DNA of 64,000 nucleotides from Acanthococcus lagerstroemiae (lineage: Eukaryota; Arthropoda; Insecta; Hemiptera; Eriococcidae), in the NCBI GenBank assembly GCA_031841125.1, contig CM063112.1:26748603-26812602 (forward strand), written 5' to 3'. Below, one piece after another: positions 10,917 to 22,900 of the stretch. Within the stretch, counting starts at the first letter, position 1; each line of letters starts with the position of its first letter. Made by a program: the position numbers and the translations under genes. Under the pieces are notes generated by a model. That model was not told where the DNA came from. It ran no database searches and worked only from the letters and a program-made list of their open reading frames with translations.

Positions 10917-13900
10917 CAAGAAGGGCACCTGTTAGTCAGGGGCCCTTTTGACTGACAACTCCTCATTCATGCAGTAATTTCTTAAATCAGCTCGGGTTTG
11001 CTACTCCGCCATTTTCTCGCTAAACTCGGGAATTTTTGTAAAGATGTTGGCACAAAAATGGCGGATTAGTACACCTGTGTATGTATTTAAATCGGCAAGA
11101 AGGGCACCTGTTAGTCAGGGGCCCTTTTGACAGAGAACTCCTCATGTATGGAGTAATATCGTAAATCAGCTCGGGTTTGCTATTCCGCCATTTTCTCGCT
11201 AAATTCGGGGATTGTTATGATGATGTTGGCACAAAAATGGCGGATTAGTATACCCGTGTCTGTATTTAAATCGGCATATCGGCAAGAAGGGCACCTGTTA
11301 GTCAGGGGCCCTTTTCACAGATAACTCCTCATTTATGGAGTAATTTCGTAAATCAGCTCGAGGTTGCTACTCCGCCATTTTCTCGCTAAACTCGGGAATT
11401 TTTGTGATGATGTTGGCACAAAAATGGCGGATCAGTATACCTGTGTCTGTATTTAAATGAAGTAATTTTGTAAGTCAGCTCAGGTTTGCTATTCCGCCAT
11501 TTTCTCGCTAAATTCGGGGCTTGTTATGATGATGTTGGCACAAAAATGGCGGATTAGTATACCTGTGTCTGTATTTGAATCGGCATATCGGCAAGAAGGG
11601 CACCTGTTAGTCAGGGGCCCTTTTCACAGATAACTCCTCATTTATGGAGTAATTTCGTAAATCAGCTCGGGTTTGCTACTCCGCCATTTTCTCGCTAAAC
11701 TCGGGAATTTTTGTGATGATGTTGGCACAAAAATGGCGGATCAGTATACCTGTGTCTGTATTCAAATGAAGTAATTTTGTAAGTCAGCTCAGTTTTGCTA
11801 TTCCGCCATTTTCTCGCTAAACTCGGAAATTTTTGTGATGATGTTGGCATAAAAATGGCGGATTAGTATACCTGTGTCTGTATTTAAATCGGCATATCGG
11901 TAAGAAGGGCACCTGTTATTCAGGGGCCCTTGTGACAGACAACTCCTTATTCATGGAGTAATTTTGTAAATCAGCTCGGGTTTGCTACTCCGCCATTTTC
12001 TCGCTAAACTCTGGAAGTTTTGTGATGATGTTGGCACAAAAATGGCGGATCAGTATACCTGTATCTGTATTTAAATAGGCATATCGGCAAGAAGGGCACC
12101 TGTTAGTCAGGGGCCTTTTTCACAGGTAACTCCTCATTCATGGAGTAATTTCGTAAATCAGCTCGGGTTTGCTAGTCCGCCATTTTCTCGCTAAACTAGG
12201 GAATTATTGTGATGATAGTGGCACAAAAATGGCGGATTAGTACACCTGTGTCTGTATTTAAATCAGCATATTCGCAAGAAGGGCACCTGTTAGTCAGGGG
12301 CCCTTTTGACAGAGAACTCCTCATGTATGGAGTAATTTCGTAAATCAGCTCGGGTTTGCTATTCCGCCATTTTCTCGCTAAATTCGGGGATTGTTGTGAT
12401 GATGTTGGCACAAAAATGGCGGATTAATATACCTGTGTCTGTATTTAAATCGGCATATCCGCAAGAAGGGCACCTGTTAGTCAGGGGCCCTTTTGACAGA
12501 GAACTCCTCATGTATGGAGTAATTTTGTAAATCAGCTCGGGTTTGCTATTCCGCCATTTTCTCGCTAAATTCGGGGATTGTTATGATGATGTTGGCACAA
12601 AAATGGCGGATCAGTATACTTGTGTCTGTATTCAAATGAAGTAATTTTGTAAGTCAGCTCAGTTTTGCTATTCCGCCATTTTCTCGCTAAACTAGGAAAT
12701 TTTTGTGATGATGTTGGCACAAAAATGGCGGATTAGTATACCTGTGTCTGTATTTAAATCGGCATATCGGCAAGAAGGGCACCTGTTAGTCAGGGGCCCT
12801 TTTGACAGACAACTCCTCATGTATGGAGTAATTTCGTAAATCAGCTCGGGTTTGCTATTCCGCCATTTTCTCGCTAAATTCGGGGATTGTTGTGATGATG
12901 TTAGCACAAAAATGGCGGATTAGTATACCTGTATCTGTATTTAAATCGGCATATCCGCAAGAAGGGCACCTGTTATTCAGTGGCCCTTGTGACAGACAAC
13001 TCCTCATTCATGGAGTAATTTTGTGAATCAGCTCAGGTTTGCTAGTCCGCCATTTTCTCGCTAAACTCGGGAATTTTTGTGATGATGTTGGCACAAAAAT
13101 GGCGGATCAGTATACCTGTGTCTGTATTTAAATGAAGTAATTTTGTAAGTCAGCTCAGGTTTGCTATTCCGCCATTTTCTCGCTAAATTCGGGGCTTGTT
13201 ATGATGATGTTGGCACAAAAATGGCGGATTAGTATACCTGTGTCTGTATTTGAATCGGCATATCGGCAAGAAGGGCACCTGTTAGTCAGGGGCCCTTTTC
13301 ACAGATAACTCCTCATTTATGGAGTAATTTCGTAAATCAGCTCGGGTTTGCTACTCCGCCATTTTCTCGCTAAACTCGGGAATTTTTGTGATGATGTTGG
13401 CACAAAAATGGCGGATCAGTATACCTGTGTCTGTATTCAAATGAAGTAATTTTGTAAGTCAGCTCAGTTTTGCTATTCCGCCATTTTCTCGCTAAACTCG
13501 GAAATTTTTGTGATGATGTTGGCACAAAAATGGCGGATTAGTATACCTGTGTCTGTATTTAAATCGGCATATCGGTAAGAAGGGCACCTGTTATTCAGGG
13601 GCCCTTGTGACAGACAACTCCTTATTCATGGAGTAATTTTGTAAATCAGCTCGGGTTTGCTACTCCGCCATTTTCTCGCTAAACTCTGGAAGTTTTGTGA
13701 TGATGTTGGCACAAAAATGGCGGATCAGTATACCTGTATCTGTATTTAAATAGGCATATCGGCAAGAAGGGCACCTGTTAGTCAGGGGCCTTTTTCACAG
13801 GTAACTCCTCATTCATGGAGTAATTTCGTAAATCAGCTCGGGTTTGCTAGTCCGCCATTTTCTCGCTAAACTAGGGAATTATTGTGATGATGTTGGCACA

Positions 13901-15499
13901 AAAATGGCGGATTAGTACACCTGTGTCTGTATTTAAATCAGCATATTCGCAAGAAGGGCACCTGTTAGTCAGGGGCCCTTTTGACAGAGAACTCCTCATG
14001 TATGGAGTAATTTCGTAAATCAGCTCGGGTTTGCTATTCCGCCATTTTCTCGCTAAATTCGGGGATTGTTGTGATGATGTTGGCACAAAAATGGCGGATT
14101 AGTACACCTGTGTCTGTATTTAAATCGGCATATCCGCATGAAGGGCACCTGTTAGTCAGGGGCCCTTTTGACAGAGAACTCCTCATGTATGGAGTAATTT
14201 CGTAAATCAGCTCGTGTTTGCTATTCCGCCATTTTCTCGCTAAATTCGGGGATTGTTGTGATGATGTTGGCACAAAAATGGCGGATTAATATACCTGTGT
14301 CTGTATTTAAATCGGCATATCCGCAAGAAGGGCACCTGTTAGTCAGGGGCCCTTTTGACAGAGAACTCCTCATGTATGGAGTAATTTTGTAAATCAGCTC
14401 GGGTTTGCTATTCCGCCATTTTCTCGCTAAATTCGGGGATTGTTATGATGATGTTGGCACAAAAATGGCGGATCAGTATACCTGTGTCTGTATTCAAATG
14501 AAGTAATTTTGTAAGTCAGCTCAGTTTTGCTATTCCGCCATTTTCTCGCTAAACTCGGAAATTTTTGTGATGATGTTGGCACAAAAATGGCGGATTAGTA
14601 TACCTGTGTCTGTATTTAAATCGGCATATCGGCAAGAAGGGCACCTGTTAGTCAGGGGCCCTTTTGACAGACAACTCCTCTTGTATGGAGTAATTTCGTA
14701 AATCAGCTCGGGTTTGCTATTCCGCCATTTTCTCGCTAAATTCGGGGATTGTTGTGATGATGTTGGCACAAAAATGGCGGATTAATATACCTGTGTCTGT
14801 ATTTAAATCGGCATATCCGCAAGAAGGGCACCTGTTAGTCAGGGGCCCTTTTGACAGAGAACTCCTCATGTATGGAGTAATTTTGTAAATCAGCTCGGGT
14901 TTGCTATTCCGCCATTTTCTCGCTAAATTCGGGGATTGTTATGATGATGTTGGCACAAAAATGGCGGATCAGTATACCTGTGTCTGTATTCAAATGAAGT
15001 AATTTTGTAAGTCAGCTCAGTTTTGCTATTCCGCCATTTTCTCGCTAAACTCGGAAATTTTTGTGATGATGTTGGCACAAAAATGGCGGATTAGTATACC
15101 TGTGTCTGTATTTAAATCGGCATATCGGTAAGAAGGGCACCTGTTATTCAGGGGCCCTTGTGACAGACAACTCCTTATTCATGGAGTAATTTTGTAAATC
15201 AGCTCGGGTTTGCTACTCCGCCATTTTCTCGCTAAACTCTGGAAGTTTTGTGATGATGTTGGCACAAAAATGGCGGATCAGTATACCTGTATCTGTATTT
15301 AAATAGGCATATCGGCAAGAAGGGCACCTGTTAGTCAGGGGCCTTTTTCACAGGTAACTCCTCATTCATGGAGTAATTTCGTAAATCAGCTCGGGTTTGC
15401 TAGTCCGCCATTTTCTCGCTAAACTCGGGAATTATTGTGATGATGTTGGCACAAAAATGGCGGATTAGTATACCTGTGTCTGTATTTAAATCGGCATAT
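10917..15499 (+). repeat. 187-bp satellite array with 122-bp deleted units
   Basis: The landmark AGGGCACCTG recurs at 10922, 11101, 11288, 11597, 11906, 12093, 12280, 12467, 12776, 12963, 13272, 13581, 13768, 13955, 14142, 14329, 14638, 14825, 15134 and 15321. Spacing is therefore almost always 187 or 309 (187 plus a 122-bp unit that lacks the landmark). Each full unit holds three hairpins: GGGCACCTG/CAGGGGCCC with a 5-nt loop, ACTCC/GGAGT around 8 nt, and TCCGCCATTTT/AAAATGGCGGA around ~38 nt. Shared private variants show a higher-order block of about 1675 bp (11288-12963 repeated from 12963). 187 is not a multiple of three, so the antisense open frames inside are not proteins. Confidence 0.95.
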
Positions 15500-15868
15500 G
15501 CCCTTTTGCCAGATAACTCCGCTATTGAATCTCTGACCAAGATAAAGTGCCTTACTGTACCCGTAATAGAGTCTCTTTTACTAGAGGATTTTTCGGATTC
15601 TTTGCTCACAAAAGAGGAATTATCTGTCAAAAGGGCACCTGAAGAGACAGCGGCCCTTTTGCCAGATAACTCCGCAAATGGGTGTTAACATATTACTCTG
15701 TCATGGAATTTATTGAATCTGTGACCAAGATAAAGGGCCTTACTGTACCTGTAATAGAGTCCCTTTTACTAGAGGATTTTTGGATTCTTAGCTCTCAAAT
15801 GAGGAGTTATCTGTCAAAAGGGCACCTGAAGAGACAGCGGCCCTTTTGCCAGATAACTCCGTAAATGG
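15500..15868 (+). repeat. Diverged satellite-related tandem pair
   Basis: GCCCTTTTGCCAGATAACTC starts at 15500, 15653 and 15840 (spacings 153 and 187). Each interval carries 'ATTGAATCT-TGACCAAGATA' and ends with the inverted motif ATCTGTCAAAAGGGCACCTG. The unit length and terminal motif match the neighbouring satellite but the interior differs. It is probably the parental inverted-repeat element, or an older array edge. Confidence 0.75.
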
Positions 15869-16822
15869 CTGATTTTTCTTCATTTAATATCACAGAAATA
15901 TTCTGCTGAGTACTTTTGAAATGTTATATCACACTGCGACCATTAGGGACATTCTCATACCTGCACAGACTTTCAATTATAAATAAAACAGAGATTTTAT
16001 ATTCATTGAAAAAGTATAATTGAAGATACAACATTGCTGCACACATAAAATAAAGTAGACTGATATTGAACAACAGAGAGTTTTCAAAAAAAACATAAGA
16101 CTCAAGATTATAACATATAAAATTGTAAATGAGAACTTGAGTATATTACCAAACACAGAATGATGGGTGATGAATATACAAAATCAAGTTAAAAATAGTA
16201 TTTAAAAAAAATACACGAAAACTGCAATTTCAGCAGGTTCTAATCATTACACTACACCAACATCATAAAAACCAGAGGTAAAGGAACGCGTCGCAGCACT
16301 AAAACTTAAACGCGTCCCTAAACCTATATACGAAACAAATCTATGTACCAACAGCGTTTAGTCACGAAAGCCGAAGTAGACGAATTTTATCAACTCTTAG
16401 AGGATACAAGAACGGTATAGTAACTACATGCCGCACAGGACGAAGTACGACTGCAACGCCTCGAACTTTCGTTTATTCTTGAATCCTATTCTCGAGAAAT
16501 GTTGTAAAAAATTATCTGCAAGCATTTTCGACATCCGTCGCACAACCTGACGTTGATGGTGTCTCTACCTTGCCGATATAAAAAATTCATTCAGCTGGGA
16601 ACAAATTACAAATACCTACATCAGCACAGTAGCAGCAAGCAATGTGTACACATAGCATATTTCATATTCATTTTCCTCTCTATACACTACTACACAGTAT
16701 CCAATTTCGGCTTTTGTCTGCCATGAAAAATTAAAAGCTGGTGGATTCTAATTTAGGGAGCTCTATGCTGGTTTTTCCGATTAAGAAAAAGTATACCAGG
16801 CCTGTCCGGGATAATTCATCTT
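15869..16822 (-). other. Probable 3' UTR / flank of the THAP gene
   Basis: Non-coding. On the minus strand the first AATAAA after the stop codon is at 16472-16477, about 345 nt downstream, and could serve as the polyadenylation signal of the gene described next. Nothing else is recognised. Confidence 0.35.
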
Positions 16823-16996
16823 TCAGCTGATCCTCGAGAACGGCCAAACCCCGTCATCATCCGAGACGAAGATATGGGATAATTTCACACACTCTTCTAC
16901 CGGGCTCGAGGACACCGTCGCTCCTTTCAGCAACCAACCCTTTATCTCGGCAAGTTCAGTACGTACTTCCGCCAGTTCCTGCGCTACAACTGCAAA
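16823..16996 (-). CDS. THAP gene exon G2: coiled-coil C-terminus
   Basis: Acceptor CATATAACAG|TTT in phase 0, 57 codons to TGA 16823-16825. FAVVAQELAEVRTELAEIKG has heptad-like hydrophobic spacing, suggesting a short coiled coil. The end is SDDDGVWPFSRIS. C-terminal coiled coils that dimerise are known in several THAP proteins; here that is only inference. Confidence 0.6.
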   Translation of the reverse strand, partial: FAVVAQELAEVRTELAEIKGWLLKGATVSSSPVEECVKLSHIFVSDDDGVWPFSRIS

Positions 16997-19900
16997 CTGT
17001 TATATGGGAAAAAATGAAAAAATAAATGTATCATCACTAAAATTAAGAATAACAAGCAACACTGCAGGTGAAATAATGATAATTTTATACTCACAGCTTT
17101 TAGAACCTCTGCTGATGTATGTGCCCTGTCACTATTCGTAATAAACTGCTCATATACGCTCGCCAGCTCCGGATCCATTGCAGGACTCGTCGTATTATCA
17201 TCTTCGTGAGCCATTTCTAATCGCAGAGGCCTTAACGACTCTCTTCGCCGCTATCCTCGGAGTGCGAGCAGTGTTAGTACTACCGGCTGAGTTCACCAGT
17301 TTCAAACGTGAAGACGTACGTGAAGGTGTAACGACTTTCCTCGCGGATATTCTCGGACTGGAACGGGTCGGGGTTTTACTAGTCTGCGATGAGGCGACTT
17401 CTACTGAAAATTAAATAAAATTACCTATACAATTCAATTTCAAACAAGTGGACTCCAGTTTTAGATTTCTATAATATGTCTGCTTAGCACTGACCTGGAA
17501 AGTAAGCCTGCGAAAAATACGTGTCTATATCGTTTTCCAGCATTCTGTTGCCTTCGTCATCGTTTCTGCCTGAAAAATAAATGAAATTACACGAGCTGTA
17601 CATAAATTGTGCTCGGAAGTTTTCGAGCGCGCTGATCGCTAATTCCACGATTTCTGAGAGACTAATTTTTCAGTACTGGGAATAAATTATCTTTCATTCC
17701 AAAAAATTTTATTAAAATTCGCCGAGAAAGTTTTCAGATAATTTTTGAAGAATTTTATAGGAAATACTCGGAGGGGGGGGGGGGAAACTCCGATGGTTTT
17801 TAAAGAATTTCATCAAAAATTTTCAGGGAAAATGTCCGACCATCTTCGAAGAATTTCATTAAAAATCTTCGAGAAGAATCTCCGGTGATTTCTATGGAAT
17901 TTCATCGTAGATTTTAGGGAAAAAATTACGATAATTCACGAAGAATTGAGACTACTTCCCACTCATGCGACGGGATCAGACATTTTTCCCGGACGATTTC
18001 CGACGAAAACCTCCGTAAATTAGCGGAAATTATTTTCGAATATTTCCAATGACATTTTCTTGAAATTGTCGGAGATTTGTCTCGAATTATTTCCGATAAA
18101 ATTCTTCGGGAAATTGTGGGCTGATTTATGAAGAATTTCATCACAAATCTTTGGGGAAAATCTCTGATTCCATGGCATATTAACACTTTTGTAAGGATCA
18201 AAGTTTCGAACTTTTGGAAATAAAAAATTCTATCTCTGTAGACTTACCAAGTTATCAGTTCTCAAACAGCCATTTAGGCATTTAGCCATCGATATTCAAT
18301 GTGAACTGGATCGCGAGCCTACCACTGCTTGATGGACCTTAAATTGTGACACATCACATACAAGGAACGTCAAACACACGATTCGTCTATCTTTCAAAGC
18401 AAAATCAGTGTGTCTAACTTTAGAAACATTAAAATGTAGTGGAAAGAAAAGTTTCGAACAAAACTAGCGAGAAAAATATGAGGAATTCGTTTATTTTTAT
18501 TCACGAAATTATGCCGGGGAGGGGCCTCGGCAAGTGCCAGGGCAGGCTGAGCACCCCTTAGCACCTCCTGGCTACGGACCTGGAAATTTCATCGAAAACA
18601 TTAAGGAAAAATTTCCGATCATTTTCGATGAATTTCATCGGACATTATTGGGAAAAATCTCTGATGAGATCAGGAGAATTTTGTTGAAAATTTTAGGAAA
18701 AATCTCCAATGATACCACAGGATTTTATTGGAAATTATCGAAAAATATATCTGATGATGTTTGAAGCATTTCTTCAGTAAAAAGATTCGACGATTTCGAG
18801 AGATGTTCATCGGAAAATTTTGGGTTAAATTACCGATAATTTCGGAAGAATTTCTTCAGAAATGCTCTGGGAAAATCTCCGATGATTTCCAAGGAATTTT
18901 TATCAGAATTCTTTGAGAACAATCTCTGAGAATTTCCGGAGAATTTCATCGGAAATCTTCAGGAAAAATTTCCGATGTTTTCCAAAGAATTTCTTCAAAA
19001 ATCTTCCGATAGTTTTTAAAAGAACTTTAATACGATGGTTTTTGAAGAATTTTATCCAAAATCATCAGAGAACATTCCCCATGATTTCCAAAGAATAAGT
19101 TCATTGAAAATCTTCGAGAAAAATCTCAGATCATTTTAAACGAATTTCATCAGAAATTTTTGGAAAAACATTCCGAGAATTTCCGAAAAATCCCATCGGA
19201 AATCTTTGAAAAAATTTCCTGTGTTTTCCAAAAAGTTTTATGAAAATTTTTCGAAAACATTTTCCGATAATTTTTGAATAGAAAATATTCGGGGGAAAAC
19301 TTCGATGGTTTTTTGGTTTTTGAAGAATTTTATCGAAAATCTTCAGGATAAATCTCCGATGATTTCCAAAGAATAATTTCATTGGAAATCTTCGAGAAGG
19401 ATCCTCGATGATTTCTAAGGAATTTCATCGGAAATTTTTAGAAAAGAAATCCGGTAATTAACGAAGAATTTCATCGGAAATCTTTGGAAAATGTTTCCAA
19501 TGTTTTCCAAAAATTCTATTAAAATTCATCGAGAATATTTTCTGATAACTTTTGAAAAATTTTATAGGAAATATTCGAGAGAAAACACTCCAATATGGTT
19601 TTTGAAGAGTTGTATCAAGAATCTTCAGGAAAAAGGTTCCACGATTTTCGAAGAATTTCATCAGAAATCTTCGAGAAGAATCTCCGATGATTTTCAAGCA
19701 ATTTAATCGGAAATCTTTAGGGAAAAAATTCCGATAATTCCCGAAGAATTGAAACTATTTCGTTTTCATGCCGTGGGATTAGAGGTTTTTCTCAAAGATC
19801 TTTTATAAAACTTTTTGAAAATCGTTGGCATTAATCATCGTCGGAGATTCTTCTCGAAGATTACCAATGAAACTCTTATTCGGAGATCATCGGCGAACAT

Positions 19901-22900
19901 TTTCCCTGAAGATTTTTTATCAAATTCTTCAAAAACATCGGAGATTTTCTCGGAATATTTCCTATTCAACAATTATCGGATATAATGTTTTCAAAGAATT
20001 TTGATGAGATTTTTTGGGAAACATTGAAATTTTTTTAAAAGATTTTCGATGGGATTCTCTGAAAATTTGTGAAAATTTTTTTAAAGATTTCCAATGTTAT
20101 TTTTTTTTGTTGAAATTATGGGAGATTTTTCTCCCATTATTTCCGATAAAATTCTTCGGAAATTGTGGCCTGATTTCCGTAGAATTTTATCCAAACTCTT
20201 CGGGAAAATCGCTTGATTCCATCGCATGAGTGGAAAATAGTCTCAATTCTTCGAAAACTATTGGAATTTTCCCCCAAAAATTTCCGATGAAATTCCTTAA
20301 AAATCGTCGGAGAATTTTCTCGAAGATTAATAATGAAAGTCCTCGCGGATATCATCGAACATTTTCCCTAAAGATGATACATCAAATTCATCAGAAACCA
20401 TCGGAGGTTTTCCAGGAATATTTCCTATTCGAAAATTATAGGAAAATTTTCTCGAAGAAATTCAATGAAATTTTTTGGGAAACATTGAACATTTTTCCTA
20501 AAGATTTCCGATGGGATTCTCTGAAAATTAGCGAAGCTTTTTTTCGAAGTTATCAGTGACATTTTTTTTGTTGAAATTATCAGAGATTTTTCTCACATTA
20601 TTTTCGATAAAACTCTTCGGAAATTGTGGGCTCATTTCCGAAGAATTTTATCAAACATCTTCCGGGAAAATCTCTTGATTTCATCGCATGAGTGGAAAAT
20701 AGTCTCAATTCTTCGAAAATTATTGGAATTTTCCCCCAAAAATTTCCGATGGAATTCCTCAAAATCATCGGGGATTCTTATCGAAGATTTCCTATGAAAC
20801 TCTTCGGAGATCATCGAACATTTTCCCTGAAGATTTTTAATCAAATTCTTCAAAAACCATAGGAGGTTTCCCGGAATGTTTCTTATTTAAAAATTATCGG
20901 AAAATGTTTTCAAAGAATTTTGATGAAATTTTTTGGAAAACATTAAAAGATTTCCGATGGGATTCTCTGAAAATTAGCGAAGATTTTTTTCGAAGTTTTC
21001 CAATGACATTTTTTTGAAATTATCGGAGATTTTTCTCACATTATTTCCGATACAATTCTTCGTCATTTGTGGGCTGATTTCCGAAGAATTTTATTCAAAA
21101 TCTTCGGGGAAAATCTCTTGATTCCATCGCATGAGTGGAAAATAGTCTCAATTCTTCGAAAATTATCGGAATTTTCCCCTAAAAATTTTTGATGAAATAA
21201 ATTCCTTAAAAATCATCGAAGATTTTTCTCGAAGATTACCTATGAAACTTTTCGGAGATAATCAAGCATTTTCCCGGAAGATAAATTTTTATCAAATTCT
21301 TCAAAAACCATCGGAGGTTTTCCCGGAATATTTCCTATTCAAAAATTCTCGGAAAAAGTTTTCAAAGAATTTCGATGAAATTTTTTGGAAAACATTGGAA
21401 ATTTTTTTGAAATATTTCCGATGGGAATCTTTGGAAGTTATCAGAATTTTTTTCCCTGAAATTTTTCGATGAAATTCCTTAAAAGTCATTGGAGATTCTT
21501 CTCGAAGATTTCCAAAGAAATTATTCTTTGAAAATCGTCGAAGATTTTTCCTGAAGATTTTCGATAAAATTCTTACAAAAACCATCGGAGTTTTCCCCCA
21601 AATATTTCCGATGAAATTCGTCAAAAATTATCGGAAAATTTTCCCGACGATTTTTGAAACATTTTTTTGGAAAACATTGAAAATTTTCTCTGAAGATTTC
21701 CATTAAAATTCTCCGGAAAAGATTTCTGACAAAATTCTCCTGAGAACATCGGAGATTTTCCTCAATGATGTCCGGTGAAATTCTTAGAAAATTATCGGAA
21801 ATTTTTCCTTTTTCCTTAATATTTTCGATAAAATTCCTCCGAAATTATCATCGGAAATCAAAGGAATCTTCTCGAAGATTTCTGATGAAATTCTTTGGAA
21901 ATCATCCGAGATTTTTCCGAATGATTTTCAAAGAAATTCTCGGGAAATCATCGGAAATTTTCCCCGAAAATTATTTCATCGTTTTGCACGTTTGGTGAGT
22001 TTTCCATCTGTACACAACCAGCATCTTCGTTTTCGCTTCTTTGAAATGATTTGCGATTTAGAAGATAAAAAAACAACGATCGCACTTGCCATCAGTGCAA
22101 CATCATCTTTTGAGTCACTCAAAATCATTTGTTCGGCGTTCGTTCTAATTGATTTTCATGTTTCAACATTGCGCAGTTATAATAGGGTTACCAACAGTTA
22201 GCCTTTTGGCAAACTGGTTTGCTTTCTTGCGGCCAAGTTTGCTGTTATCCAGAGTGAAGCAGGAGTTTGCTATTCTCCAAATTTCATTTAAGTTATGCAA
22301 AAATAGACGTACTTCTGTACGAATGTGTTTGAGGAATCAAACTGATATCAGTCAGCAAATTATCATTCTATTTAATGTGAGTGCAACTAAAAAATAGCAT
22401 GTTCTGAGTCTGCTCGCGTGAATTTACTTTTTCAAGAAAAAATTTACTATTTTTCTGAGAGAAGTTTGCTTTTTTGAAAAACAGAGTTGGTAACCCTAAG
22501 TTACGATTTCGGCCTCTAAAATGAAAGTTCGCGTTTTTTCTTGCAAATGCAAGGCTTAAGTTTCGCATGTAATTTTCACTAAATTTTCTGTAGCCGCATT
22601 CTCGACTGTACTGACTGGATATGCGCTTTAAAAAAATATCCAGTGTTTTCCAAAAAGTTTTATGAAAATTCTTCGAAAACATGTTCCGATTATTTTTGAA
22701 TAGAAAATATTCGGGGTAAAACTTCGATGGTTTTTGAAGAATTTTATCGAAAATCTTCAGGATAAACCTACGATGATTTCCAAAGAATAATTTCATTGGA
22801 AATCTTCGAGAAGAATCCTCGATGATTTCTAAGGAATTTCATCGGAAATCTTTGGAAAGAATTTCCAATGTTTTCCAACAAATTTTATTAAAATTCATCG

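Noticed and set aside
12196..15630. Recurrent ~71-79-aa minus-strand open frames (MPTSSQQSPNLARKW type) in the satellite
   Set aside because: They appear only because each 187-bp unit is similar. The unit length is not a multiple of three, frames break at each junction, and no start or splice context recurs outside the repeat.
10917..15868. CRISPR array
   Set aside because: Repeats are 187 bp with no short unique spacers, and the window is plainly eukaryotic.
17178..17414. Plus-strand 78-aa open frame beside the THAP exons
   Set aside because: It is the complement of exons F and G1, which have good splice signals and phase-matched partners on the minus strand.
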